NCBI GenBank assembly: GCA_028285265.1
Contig: JANQPX010000022.1
Span: 1 to 64,000, forward strand
DNA: 64,000 nt
Reading direction: 5' to 3'
DNA from: Geminicoccaceae bacterium
GTDB taxonomy: Bacteria; Pseudomonadota; Alphaproteobacteria; Geminicoccales; Geminicoccaceae
A model generated the notes under the pieces. That model ran no database searches. It was not told the origin of the DNA and was given only the letters and a program-made list of their open reading frames with translations. Positions 8,814-16,736 of this stretch are shown piece by piece (positions within the stretch are counted from its first letter, which is position 1; each line of letters opens with the position of its first letter). A program made the position numbers and the translations under genes.

Positions 8814-10178
8814 TCAAACAGACTTTCGTTGACAAAGCCATTCAGGCAGCCACTTTCCATGGGCGAGAATAAGCTCGTCAACCAATCGGCTGATTTGATC
8901 GAGGTCGAGTTCGGCCGCGGTGTGCGGATCCAGCATGGCCGCGTGTAGGATATGGTTTGGCTGCTGATCTATGAGGGCCCGCACAGTCAGCTCCTGAACG
9001 GAGACGTTGCTGCGCATCAACGCTGTCAATTGCACAGGAATGTTATCGATGCGAGTCGGCTGGACACCATTGCCATCGACAAGGCAGGGGACTTCGACGG
9101 CGCAGCCTTTTGGTAAGGCATCGATAAGGCCAATGTTAGGCACGTTGCCATAAACGGTCGAGGCCGCGCCTGTGACGATCGAATTCATGATGATCGAGGC
9201 ATACTCCAGCGAGGGCGCGACCTCGATGGGTTCAGGTCCCAATAAGTCGTCCATCTGCTCCCGCCAGTCTGCCAATTGCTCGACACATCTCTTGGGATAC
9301 TCGTCCAATGGAATGGCAAAACGCTCGATAAGATCAGTTCGCCCATTTTTGATGAACCACGGCACATATTCGGCGAAGTGCTCAGAGCTTTCCGTGACGA
9401 AGTATCCGAGCTTTTGCATAACCTCATAACGTACCAAATTTGCGCACCGTGGATGTCTTTGGTTCGGTTTGGGAACGGCTTCTTCGGCATAGCGCGCATT
9501 GAGCAGGGGGTAGAGATCACGTGTCGAGCCATCGTCGAGAATTTCTTCGAGGTGGAGATAGAAGGCCATGTGGTTGATGCCGCCGGCTTTGTAACGCATT
9601 CGGCTGAGATCAATACCAAGATCATGAGCCAACTCGGCAGCGGTCAACGGCACCGAGTGACAAAGGCCGACCTGGCGGATATCCGGGAACTTCTCGCTGA
9701 TGGCCCAGGTGTTAATGGCCATCGGATTGACGTGCTGCAGGAGTAACGCATCGGGGCATACCGCACGCATATCCTCGCAAAGACGCCAAAGATGGGGCAC
9801 CGTACGCAATCCACGCATGATCCCGCCAATACCCAAGGTGTCACCGATCGTCTGGCGCAAGCCAAAGGATTTCGGGACCTCAAAGTCGGTGATGGTGCAG
9901 GGGTCGTAGCCGCCGATCTGAAAGGCAGCGATCACGAAGTCCGCATCGGCCACTGCGTCCCGCTGCACCTCATGGCACGTGACGGTCGCCTCGGAACCAA
10001 CTGACTCGATGAGTTTTCGGATGACAATCTCGGATTCGCGAAGCCTTCGACGATCAATGTCCATCAACGCGAAGTGAGCGTTGGAAAGAGCAGGTCGAAG
10101 AAGACAATCACCAATAATATTCTTGGCGAAGACTGTAGAACCCGCTCCGATGAAAGCGACGTTAACTGGTTTGCGCAT
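8814..10178 (-). CDS. melA: GH4 family alpha-galactosidase/glucosidase-like enzyme
   Basis: A 454-residue member of glycoside hydrolase family 4, which hydrolyses glycosides by an unusual NAD+ and Mn2+-dependent oxidation-elimination mechanism in the cytoplasm. Seen here: the N-terminal dinucleotide site VAFIGAGSTVFAKN, the LLQHVNPMAINTW segment, the metal-ligand Cys in VGLCHSVP and the His in KAGGINHMAFYL. Length fits MelA/AglA enzymes (430-480). The start has a full GGAGG site. It is divergent from an AraC/MelR-like regulator gene 91 bases away, the standard arrangement for melibiose-type systems. No sugar transporter or permease is in the immediate neighbourhood, so the substrate (alpha-galactoside, alpha-glucoside or other) is inferred only at family level. 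Confidence 0.9.
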   Translation of the reverse strand: MRKPVNVAFIGAGSTVFAKNIIGDCLLRPALSNAHFALMDIDRRRLRESEIVIRKLIESVGSEATVTCHEVQRDAVADADFVIAAFQIGGYDPCTITDFEVPKSFGLRQTIGDTLGIGGIMRGLRTVPHLWRLCEDMRAVCPDALLLQHVNPMAINTWAISEKFPDIRQVGLCHSVPLTAAELAHDLGIDLSRMRYKAGGINHMAFYLHLEEILDDGSTRDLYPLLNARYAEEAVPKPNQRHPRCANLVRYEVMQKLGYFVTESSEHFAEYVPWFIKNGRTDLIERFAIPLDEYPKRCVEQLADWREQMDDLLGPEPIEVAPSLEYASIIMNSIVTGAASTVYGNVPNIGLIDALPKGCAVEVPCLVDGNGVQPTRIDNIPVQLTALMRSNVSVQELTVRALIDQQPNHILHAAMLDPHTAAELDLDQISRLVDELILAHGKWLPEWLCQRKSV

Positions 10179-10269
10179 GGTCGAGACCTCCGTGTTTAGA
10201 GATCAAATTGCACGTTCCGACGTCAGTGCATATCCTATTAACGAATGAATAAATCCGGGTTTTACAGAC

Positions 10270-11163
10270 ATGTCGCCACCCAACTTAGACTCGCCATTTG
10301 GCCCCGAAGACTCGGATCGGTCGACGTTTGAGGACGGCAAGCCTGTCTTGTTCGGGCGCTTTGCGATGAGACGGTTTGTGCCGCAAAAGCATGACCTGGA
10401 TTGGCATGGTCACATCGAGTTCAATTGGCTGACCGGTGGTTCGATGACCTATCAGTTTGAATCGGATCGATTCGTTCTACCATCGGAGCAGCTTTGTCTC
10501 TTTTGGGCTGGCATTCCGCATCGAACCGTCGACTTGAGCCCTAGGGATAGCGCCGCTTACGACATCACCAACATGTACTATCCGCTCGATAGTTTTCTGT
10601 CCTTTCGCGGGATCGGCGGTATTCAACGTGCCTTACTCGGGGGCGCGGTTCTTACGCTTCCGGTCGGACTGGCAAATGCTGGGATCATGGAACGATGGTT
10701 GGAAGACTATCGGACCGGCGACCAAAATAGGTTCGATTGTCTCACCATGGAACTCAACGCCTTGATGCGGCGTCTATCGCTCGAGGAGTCGATGGTCAAT
10801 CTACGCAGGCCGGATGAGCCCATCAGCAACAAGGAGGTCCGTTCCGGACCGACCGCACATGTCGTCAACATGATTGAGGCTGTCATCCAGAACATCTCGG
10901 AGCCGCTTACGACGGAGGATATTGCAGCCGGCACCGGTCTTAATGCCAACTATGCCTCCAATGTTTTTCGAAAGGCGTTGGGTATCACGCTCAAACAATT
11001 CACAATTCGAATGCGCCTGATCCGCGTGCGAGAGTTGTTGCTCTCAACGGATATCGCGATCTCCGATGCTGCTTTCCGCGCTGGCTTCTCATCGGCGAGC
11101 CAATTTTATGCCAATTACAAAGCTGTCTATGGCTCGTCGCCAGGTGATCTTCGCCAACGCTAA
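10270..11163 (+). CDS. AraC-family regulator (MelR-like)
   Basis: A 297-residue regulator with an N-terminal cupin-like sensing region (DLDWHGHIEFNWLTGGSMTYQFESD...LFWAGIPHRTVD, about 40-90) and a C-terminal pair of helix-turn-helix motifs (TTEDIAAGTGLNANYASNVFRKALGITLKQFTIRMRL and SDAAFRAGFSSASQFYANYKAVYGSSP, about 215-295). This is the MelR arrangement. It is divergently transcribed from the GH4 gene and the 91-base gap between them probably carries both promoters and its binding sites, so it most likely activates the GH4 gene in response to the corresponding sugar. Confidence 0.9.
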   Translation: MSPPNLDSPFGPEDSDRSTFEDGKPVLFGRFAMRRFVPQKHDLDWHGHIEFNWLTGGSMTYQFESDRFVLPSEQLCLFWAGIPHRTVDLSPRDSAAYDITNMYYPLDSFLSFRGIGGIQRALLGGAVLTLPVGLANAGIMERWLEDYRTGDQNRFDCLTMELNALMRRLSLEESMVNLRRPDEPISNKEVRSGPTAHVVNMIEAVIQNISEPLTTEDIAAGTGLNANYASNVFRKALGITLKQFTIRMRLIRVRELLLSTDIAISDAAFRAGFSSASQFYANYKAVYGSSPGDLRQR

Positions 11164-11326
11164 GGTCGGGAAGTGCCGATTCGTCGCCAGCACCCTATGG
11201 CTGGCAGGAACGGCTTGAGGCAACAGGTCATGGTCATAATCGCTCATTGACTGCATCCGACCACGAGGCGTGATCGGATGCTACGTCAAGGTCTTGTTCG
11301 GTGGTGTCGGCGATGGCCGAAGGTGG

Positions 11327-11713
11327 TTAGCAGTCGACGAAATTCGGATGCTGGGCGTCGATCTGTTCTTTCAATGTCATCCTCAGACCGTCGCGGGCGG
11401 GGGCAGCCACACCTTTGCAGCAGTTGTAGAAGCCAAAGGCGCAACCAAAATGGTTCTCAAGAATCTCGCGCGGGATGTCCGGCGCCATCAGGCGAGCAAA
11501 CTCCTTGCCTTCCTCAGAGTTCGGATCAAGCGTCAACATGGCGCGGTCCTTTCGGTCGCGCATCTTCTCGACAAGCTCGTTGACCTTGGCATAGCCGAGC
11601 GGCAGATCGGTATGAAAAGCACTGATAAAGGCTTGGCGAAGCTGATCATCGGACGCGGTGTCGACAGTCGCACCCTGAGCTTCGAGATGACGATGAATGG
11701 ACGGATAAGACAC
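11327..11713 (-). CDS. Small Cys/His-containing protein of putative zinc regulon
   Basis: I do not recognise the family. The frame is open upstream to a TTG at 11743, but that start would sit against a Zur-box-like palindrome with no ribosome site. GTG at 11713 has GGAG seven bases upstream and gives a 128-residue protein beginning MSYPSIHRHL. It is soluble, without signal peptide or membrane helix, and has a cluster of possible metal ligands in HFGCAFGFYNCCKG and a terminal NFVDC. It is last in the row of genes ZrgA, DUF3299 and ATPase, each on the minus strand, and has its own palindrome upstream. A role in zinc handling is inferred from context only. A plus-strand frame overlapping it is less protein-like. 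Confidence 0.65.
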   Translation of the reverse strand: MSYPSIHRHLEAQGATVDTASDDQLRQAFISAFHTDLPLGYAKVNELVEKMRDRKDRAMLTLDPNSEEGKEFARLMAPDIPREILENHFGCAFGFYNCCKGVAAPARDGLRMTLKEQIDAQHPNFVDC

Positions 11714-11745
11714 GGGGTATCTCCAGATGCTATCGATAGACAATA

Positions 11746-11768
11746 TGAAATGTTATAATATCACAAAC
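11746..11768. promoter_or_regulatory. Zur-box-like palindrome, small Cys/His gene
   Basis: GAAATGTTATAATATCAC at 11746-11763 matches the left and central part of the Zur operator form GAAATGTTATAxTATAAC. It lies about 33 bases upstream of the GTG start chosen for the minus-strand gene, a position suited to repression. From recalled Zur consensus, not from a motif search. Confidence 0.6.
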
Positions 11769-11831
11769 CGTCGCGCAATCGACATTCAGGCGAGATGTGT
11801 ATTCTTGACGATCGATGACAAATAGGTCGTC

Positions 11832-12821
11832 CTAAGCAGCTTCGCTCAAGGACCGCTTCCGTAAAGTCGCCTCAACGGCTTCAGGCATCGAGAACCCTGG
11901 ATCAATCTGATTCGCCAAGTCTCTGCCGGTTGCCGCATTGGCCCAGCTCTCCGCATTGCGGCGATGAAAGAGCGTAGCGTCTCGATAATACTGGTCCCAA
12001 TCCTTTCGCTGTCGGTCGACGGTGGCGAGTAGGAGTTGAAGCGCCATTTTATTGGCTGACTCGAGGTCACCAAAGGGCAAAGTCTTCCCCCTCTCCATCG
12101 CCTTGATGAAGGAGGACCGGGATACGCCGCTGATGAGATCTTGCCCAACCCGATCTCGAACGAAGTCTGCATCATCCGCGTCCTCGAGTTTGTTCGCCAT
12201 GACGCGGATCGTGACATGATGATCGCGGGCATATGAGCGATACTGGTCGTAAACGCCGAGAGATCGGGTCGTTGGCTCGACGACCAAAACCGTTAGATCG
12301 AATCGGGTGAAAAGACCGGAAGCGAAGGCGTCAGCACCCGCCGTCATATCGACCACAACGCACGACTGCTCATCATCAATCAAATGGTTGAGCAGCAGTT
12401 CCACGGATCCCGTCTTCGAGTGATAACAACGCGTTCCGATATCCTCCTCGTCAAATGGACCAACAGCCATGAGGTCGATGTCGCCAATGCGCCTGACAAA
12501 GTGATCGAAAACCGGATTTGATGCGCCAGGCGTCAGCAGGCGTGATCCGCGGCCTGGTGGGGTCGTCTTGATCATGCTCGATATGGAGTCGATGCGCGGA
12601 TTGTTGCCGCTCAGATACGCCTTTAAGCGATCGATCTCGAGTCCCATAGGGGGCAGCGAAGCGGCCTCCGCCTCGGACATGCCGATCGCTGAGGCAAGAT
12701 GTTGATTGATGTCGGCGTCAATCGCGAGGACATAACGACCATGCTCGGCGGCATAACGGGAAAACAGAGCGGCGAGTGTGGTCTTCCCGCTGCCCCCTTT
12801 GCCTACAAAGGCGATTTTCAT
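11832..12821 (-). CDS. CooC/MinD-like deviant Walker A ATPase
   Basis: A 329-residue cytoplasmic P-loop ATPase of the SIMIBI class: MKIAFVGKGGSGKTT is a deviant Walker A with the signature second Lys (KGGxGKT), followed by VLAIDADINQHL (switch I type Asp) and CVVVDMTAGADAFASGLF (Walker B/switch II). The form is closest to CooC, the nickel-insertion ATPase for CO dehydrogenase, and to MinD/ParA; the CooC Cys-X-Cys metal motif is not seen. No CO dehydrogenase is nearby. It sits between the DUF3299 and small Cys/His genes with a Zur-box-like palindrome upstream and an AGGA site, so a metal-centre or metalloprotein maturation role under zinc control is a reasonable inference, not shown. Confidence 0.8.
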   Translation of the reverse strand: MKIAFVGKGGSGKTTLAALFSRYAAEHGRYVLAIDADINQHLASAIGMSEAEAASLPPMGLEIDRLKAYLSGNNPRIDSISSMIKTTPPGRGSRLLTPGASNPVFDHFVRRIGDIDLMAVGPFDEEDIGTRCYHSKTGSVELLLNHLIDDEQSCVVVDMTAGADAFASGLFTRFDLTVLVVEPTTRSLGVYDQYRSYARDHHVTIRVMANKLEDADDADFVRDRVGQDLISGVSRSSFIKAMERGKTLPFGDLESANKMALQLLLATVDRQRKDWDQYYRDATLFHRRNAESWANAATGRDLANQIDPGFSMPEAVEATLRKRSLSEAA

Positions 12822-12852
12822 AGGATTCCTATGGCACGAATGATCTAGTCAC

Positions 12853-12875
12853 CGAATGTAATAACGTTGCAAATT
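12853..12875. promoter_or_regulatory. Zur-box-like site, ATPase gene
   Basis: GAATGTAATAACGTTGCAAA at 12854-12873 has the AT-rich dyad pattern (TGTAATAAC / GTTGCA) of Zur operators and lies 33 bases upstream of the ATPase start. It is a weaker match than the two other sites in this locus. Confidence 0.45.
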
Positions 12876-12934
12876 GGTAAAAACAAGACAGTCCCTCGCC
12901 CTCGAGCGGGTCTCCCACTCCTGTCTAGAGACGA

Positions 12935-13471
12935 TCAGAATTCGTAGGGCTCAGAGTCGTTGAGCGTCATGGTGTAACCGACGTCGGCCAGTTCGTTAGA
13001 GAACGATGATATGGCAAGCTTGCCCGTAATCCACATCGGCTCGAACAGTCCGCCGACTTCGACGCCGTCCTCACTGGTCACATAGATGATTTGGTTGGGT
13101 GGCGGTGGCGGCACATGGATACAAGCACCGACATAGGGAACCAGGAGAAACTCCCGAACCGTTGTTGCCTCAAAATCCAGTGGCAAAACGTAGCCTGCAA
13201 TTTTGACCTCGACGTCGTTCAGTTCCTCAACAACATCGGTCGGCCCGATGGTTCCGGGAAGAGCTGGTGTCATCCCGTGTTGAACAATACCGCCGAGGCC
13301 AGGATCGGTGGACTGATCCGCCGAGGCACTATCACCGCCAAAATCCAGGTCCTCCGGGAGAATCGTCTTTGGCATGAGGTCGGGCCAGGCAATCACCTTT
13401 GGTTCAGTCGCCGCAAAGCTTGGCGAGGCAACGGCGATGAGTGCGACCAAAACGGGCCAGAGCAACCCCAT
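12935..13471 (-). CDS. DUF3299 periplasmic protein
   Basis: About 178 residues. The start at 13471 gives MGLLWPVLVALIAVASPSFAA, a signal peptide, with AAGGA seven bases upstream; in-frame starts further up (13486, 13579) are less likely. The diagnostic DUF3299 segment is present: VKIAGYVLPLDF, then LLVPYVGACIHVPPPPPNQ. The family is found in predicted zinc (Zur) regulons next to DUF2796/ZrgA and zinc-related ABC transporters, and its exact function is unknown. Here it lies between the ZrgA-like gene and the CooC-like ATPase, separated from the former by a long hairpin. It may act with ZrgA in periplasmic zinc capture or delivery. Confidence 0.85.
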   Translation of the reverse strand: MGLLWPVLVALIAVASPSFAATEPKVIAWPDLMPKTILPEDLDFGGDSASADQSTDPGLGGIVQHGMTPALPGTIGPTDVVEELNDVEVKIAGYVLPLDFEATTVREFLLVPYVGACIHVPPPPPNQIIYVTSEDGVEVGGLFEPMWITGKLAISSFSNELADVGYTMTLNDSEPYEF

Positions 13472-13660
13472 GGCATCATCCTTCATTCTTGGCCGCAGGA
13501 TCTCACCATCCCTTGGTGCCTGAAGCCAATCAAAAATAGTCTTACAATGACAACGTGCGAGGGAAGCAAAAGTTCCCAATCCCCCGTCTCGAATTCAAAA
13601 ATAGGCGCTAAAGGCGGATTCCGCCAGGATCATGAGATCAATGGTCCGTGAGAGAGGGCG

Positions 13661-13706
13661 ACAGCAAGATGGTACATCTTCGAGCGAAGTCGAACCATCT
13701 TGCTGT
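13661..13706. other. Long inverted repeat between ZrgA and DUF3299 genes
   Basis: ACAGCAAGATGGT at 13661-13673 pairs exactly with ACCATCTTGCTGT at 13694-13706, and the inside adds CTTCG/CGAAG, giving a stem of roughly 20 bp with a small internal mismatch and a two-base apex. It follows the ZrgA stop by 17 bases on the minus strand. There is no U-run, so it may be an mRNA-stabilising or partial-readthrough hairpin that sets ZrgA above downstream expression. Confidence 0.65.
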
Positions 13707-13723
13707 TATGATGGTCAAATCGC

Positions 13724-14401
13724 TTAGATGACGCCTTGAAAGTCCACTTTCGGCGCATCCCGCTCCACCTCGTAGCTGGATTGGCCTTTTTCGCTGATCA
13801 CTGTCACCTCGACTTCTTCAGCGCCACTGAAGGCTTCGAAAAACGCGGCAAAGTCGATGCCGTCCAAAGCGTCTGGTGTGCTACAGGCTAAGGCATACTC
13901 CGCATGAAATTCGTTGTGGGACGCCTCGCCTTCATGCTCGTGTTCGGCGTGATGTTCCTCTTCATGCTCATGGTCGTGACCATGGTCGTCATGCTTGGCC
14001 TCGGCATGATCTTCGTCATGCTCGTGATCATGGTCATCATCGGCGTGGTGTTCATCACCGTGATCGTCATGATGCTCCTCGCCCTCGATCTCGATGGCAG
14101 CTGTCTCGACCACGCAACCTGCGGCGTCGGCAAAGCCGAAGAGCGTCAGGGGTTCGCCGAGGGTTGCTTCCGCTTGTTCAACAGCGGCGACGTCCTCTGC
14201 CGACTTGGCCTCATGTTCAAAGCCGACAATATCGGCACCGGGTGCGATCAGCTCCATTTCGACGCGATCACCCTCAATCGCGATATTGAGCGCGCTATGC
14301 CCATGCTCATGCGCCCCAAGCTCACGCTTTTCACCTTCTGCCAAGGCAGGCGCTGTACACAGTGACACCAGCGACACGGCAATACCGAGCTCTTTTTTCA
14401 T
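13724..14401 (-). CDS. ZrgA-like (DUF2796) zinc-binding periplasmic protein
   Basis: About 225 residues from the start at 14401 (MKKELGIAVSLVSLCTAPALAEGE, signal peptide, perfect GGAGG five bases upstream). The mature N-terminus has RELGAHEHGHSALNIAIEGD and the IAPGADIVGFEHEA segment typical of DUF2796/ZrgA. The middle (about 115-175) is an extremely His/Asp/Glu-rich run, a zinc-buffering feature seen in ZrgA and ZnuA loops. ZrgA proteins are Zur-controlled and contribute to zinc uptake under limitation. A Zur-box-like palindrome precedes the gene. No ABC transporter genes are seen here. The mirrored acidic/His coding also creates a long but artificial opposite-strand frame. Confidence 0.88.
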   Translation of the reverse strand: MKKELGIAVSLVSLCTAPALAEGEKRELGAHEHGHSALNIAIEGDRVEMELIAPGADIVGFEHEAKSAEDVAAVEQAEATLGEPLTLFGFADAAGCVVETAAIEIEGEEHHDDHGDEHHADDDHDHEHDEDHAEAKHDDHGHDHEHEEEHHAEHEHEGEASHNEFHAEYALACSTPDALDGIDFAAFFEAFSGAEEVEVTVISEKGQSSYEVERDAPKVDFQGVI

Positions 14402-14431
14402 GACGACCTCCGCGAACAATCTGAATTAGGA

Positions 14432-14454
14432 GAAATGGTATAGTATTACGTTAC
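14432..14454. promoter_or_regulatory. Zur-box-like palindrome, ZrgA-like gene
   Basis: The 23 bases beginning GAAATGGTATAGTATTACG match the Zur-operator form GAAATGTTATAxTATAACATTTC at about 18 of 23 positions by eye. It lies about 30 bases upstream of the ZrgA-like start, where binding would block transcription in zinc-replete cells. Confidence 0.65.
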
Positions 14455-14611
14455 AATTTTTTGCAAGATCCTGAGATCATCAGGGCTTCATTGAGTGAGT
14501 ACATCGGGGTGGTAAGGTCATTCGGAAATGAAGAGCTCTGTACGCAAGCAGCACAATGTCATGGCGTCCCGCACTCAACAAGCCGGCCTTTAGACGAGAC
14601 CAACCTCAGCT

Positions 14612-14992
14612 TCAGCCCTCATAGCTTTCAGCAGTCAGAACAACATAGAGCTTTTGGACCGACTCCTTGACGTCCCAGGTGCACTTGCAACCACGTGGCA
14701 TGACAAAGCTGTCGCCGGCCACGTAGGTCGCAACCTGTCCGTCGTCGTCAATGACGTCGATTCGTCCCCTTAAGAGATAGACGAACTCGTCATAGGGGGC
14801 TGCTTCGATCACATGCTTGTTCGGCTCGCACTCCCAGATACCAGCATCGAGTTGGCCTGTCTGGTCGGCATAGAAGCTTCGCCCTCGTTCCTGGGGATCG
14901 CCGGATTGTAGGGTCTCAGGGGGGATGTAGTCGGTCGGGGCCAATCCATCAGGTGCGCCGTCGGTCGGTAGGCGGATACATTTCGTACTCAT
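14612..14992 (-). CDS. Cupin protein (DUF861 type)
   Basis: A 126-residue single-domain cupin. The pattern WECEPNKHVIEAAPYDEFVYLLRGRIDVIDDDGQ, followed by GDSFVMPRGCKCTWDVKE, is that of cupin_3/DUF861 proteins (ethanolamine-utilisation EutQ and ureidoglycine aminohydrolase relatives), with His/Glu metal-ligand candidates. The start has GGAG seven bases upstream. It lies 24 bases downstream of the MttB-type methyltransferase gene on the same strand and is almost certainly co-transcribed, so it may bind or process the amine or the product of that enzyme. Substrate unknown. Confidence 0.82.
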   Translation of the reverse strand: MSTKCIRLPTDGAPDGLAPTDYIPPETLQSGDPQERGRSFYADQTGQLDAGIWECEPNKHVIEAAPYDEFVYLLRGRIDVIDDDGQVATYVAGDSFVMPRGCKCTWDVKESVQKLYVVLTAESYEG

Positions 14993-15016
14993 ATCAGGTC
15001 TCCATTGTTGACGTGA

Positions 15017-16582
15017 TCAATGCCACTCGTCCGGCATGGCTTCTTTCCTGTGTGCCATGAAGGCCAAAAGCGCCTCGTTTACGGCGGGGTCGATCATTGG
15101 TGCCTGGTAGGCCTCGAGCATTGTCCGCCAGCGGCGATGACTCCGCTGTTCCAGACTGAGCCGGCCGTCATCAACCCATTGTTCGAACGAGGCGGTATCG
15201 GTGAGATCTGAGAGGTAATTGGCGCTCTCAAAATGCGAGAGCGTATGGGCACTTCCGAGATAGTTTCCGCCCGGTCCAGTCTCGCGATAGGCATCCGCCG
15301 CCAAGCTCTCGGCGTCGACTTTGAGGCCTGCCATCATGGTCAGCATCATGCCACAATGGTCGAGATCAGCTGCGAATTTCTCATAACCCATGGTCAGACC
15401 GCCCTCAAGCCAGCCTGCTGCGTGGAAGATGACATGCGAACCTGCCAACAGACCGCTCATGATGCTGGACACGCTTTCCTGCATCGCCTGGCCATCGACC
15501 GTCTTCGAAGCCGTGAGGTGGCCCCCGCAACGGAGTGGTAAGTTCATCCGACGGCAAAGCTGGGCGATGGCAAATGTTGAGAGATTGGCCTCCGGTGTAC
15601 CAAAGGTGGGGGCCCCGGTTTTGAGGTTCATGGTGGTCAGGAAATTGCCGTAGACGACAGGTGATCCTCTCCGCACCAATTGGCTAAGGGCGATGCCGGC
15701 CAGGGTTTCCGCGTGCGCCTGAGCGAGCAAAGCGGGTTGAGTGACCGGCCCCATCGCTCCCCCCAAGATAAAGGGTGAGATCACCACGCTTTGATTAGCC
15801 CGTGCATAGGCCTTGAGCGCACCGGTCATGACATGGTCGAAAACCAAAGGCGAATTGACGTTGATGTTTCCTTGGATCACGCAATGGCTGTCGACATAGG
15901 CGTCGCCGAAAACAATGCGCGCCATGGCGATCGAGTCGTTTGCCCGCTCAGGCGCGGTGACGGAACCCATGAAGGGTTTCGTCGAGTAGCGAAGATGGGC
16001 GTAGACCATGTCCAAGTGGCGCTTGTTGACTGGCAAATCCACCGGTTCACAAACCGTGCCGCCGGAATGATTGAGCCAGGGTGAGGCATTGGCGAGCTTC
16101 ACGAAATTCCGGAAATCTTCGATCGTGGCATAGCGCCGACCTTGCTCCAAATCGGAGACGAAGGGTGGGCCATAAGCGGGCATGAGAACGAGGTGATCAG
16201 CGCCAAATACGATCGACGAGGCGGGATCTCGACCTTCCATACGAAAGGTTGCTGGTGCGGTTGCGCAAAGACTTTTTGCGAGGCCATCGTCGAAGCGAAC
16301 CCGTGTCCCTGTCACGGAAGCGCCAGCGTCCTTAAACAGGCGACGGGCCTCGTCATCGCCCGGAAACTCGATGCCGATTTCCTTCAGGATCCAATCAGCA
16401 TGGGCTTCGAGCCGATCAAGCGTCTCTTCATCCAAGAGTTCGTAGGTCGGCATGTTCCGTTTGAAAGGATCTGCCTTGCTGGCATGGATCGTTGCCGATC
16501 GCCGTGCTGCCCGCCCAGCACGGCCGCCCGAGCGCCCTCGCTGGTTTCTTGGTGGAGATATCTGGATATCAGCTGCGGTCAT
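15017..16582 (-). CDS. MttB-family (non-pyrrolysine) methyltransferase
   Basis: About 521 residues, related to trimethylamine:corrinoid methyltransferase MttB. The frame is uninterrupted, with no in-frame amber codon, so this is a non-pyrrolysine member like the glycine-betaine and other quaternary-amine demethylases. Typical stretches include LEAHADWILKEIGIEFPGDDEA, LMPAYGPPFVSDLEQGRR, PFMGSVTAPERANDSI, VIQGNINVNSPLVFD and GALKAYARANQSVVISPFILGGAMGP. The enzymes transfer a methyl group from a quaternary amine to a corrinoid protein. No corrinoid protein or methyltetrahydrofolate partner is encoded nearby. The start is either 16588 or 16582; neither has a strong ribosome site. The gene is divergent from a LysR gene and forms an operon with the cupin. 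Confidence 0.88.
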   Translation of the reverse strand: MTAADIQISPPRNQRGRSGGRAGRAARRSATIHASKADPFKRNMPTYELLDEETLDRLEAHADWILKEIGIEFPGDDEARRLFKDAGASVTGTRVRFDDGLAKSLCATAPATFRMEGRDPASSIVFGADHLVLMPAYGPPFVSDLEQGRRYATIEDFRNFVKLANASPWLNHSGGTVCEPVDLPVNKRHLDMVYAHLRYSTKPFMGSVTAPERANDSIAMARIVFGDAYVDSHCVIQGNINVNSPLVFDHVMTGALKAYARANQSVVISPFILGGAMGPVTQPALLAQAHAETLAGIALSQLVRRGSPVVYGNFLTTMNLKTGAPTFGTPEANLSTFAIAQLCRRMNLPLRCGGHLTASKTVDGQAMQESVSSIMSGLLAGSHVIFHAAGWLEGGLTMGYEKFAADLDHCGMMLTMMAGLKVDAESLAADAYRETGPGGNYLGSAHTLSHFESANYLSDLTDTASFEQWVDDGRLSLEQRSHRRWRTMLEAYQAPMIDPAVNEALLAFMAHRKEAMPDEWH

Positions 16583-16736
16583 CAACATAGTCCAGATCAG
16601 TTTTCTTGTTCAAGAAAGACCCTCTGAGGAACCTGCCGTCGCTCCCCTTCGCCGTTGTGTCAGCAAAACAAAGAAAGACGCGTGCAAGCAAACCAAAAGA
16701 TTTGCACGATGTGTTCAAAATTTTTAAACAAAGAAT

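Noticed and set aside
11270..11758. Plus-strand 162-codon frame at the zinc locus
   Set aside because: No ribosome site and less protein-like than the minus-strand gene that has a GGAG-GTG start and an operator.
11832..12821. CooC of a CO dehydrogenase system
   Set aside because: No CO dehydrogenase genes in the window and the C-x-C nickel motif is not seen; only the general class is retained.
13876..14365. Plus-strand frames opposite the ZrgA-like gene
   Set aside because: They are the mirror of the His/Asp-rich coding run, giving artificial Met/Val/hydrophobic sequence.
15017..16582. Pyrrolysine-containing trimethylamine methyltransferase
   Set aside because: No in-frame TAG interrupts the gene, so it is not a pyrrolysine enzyme.
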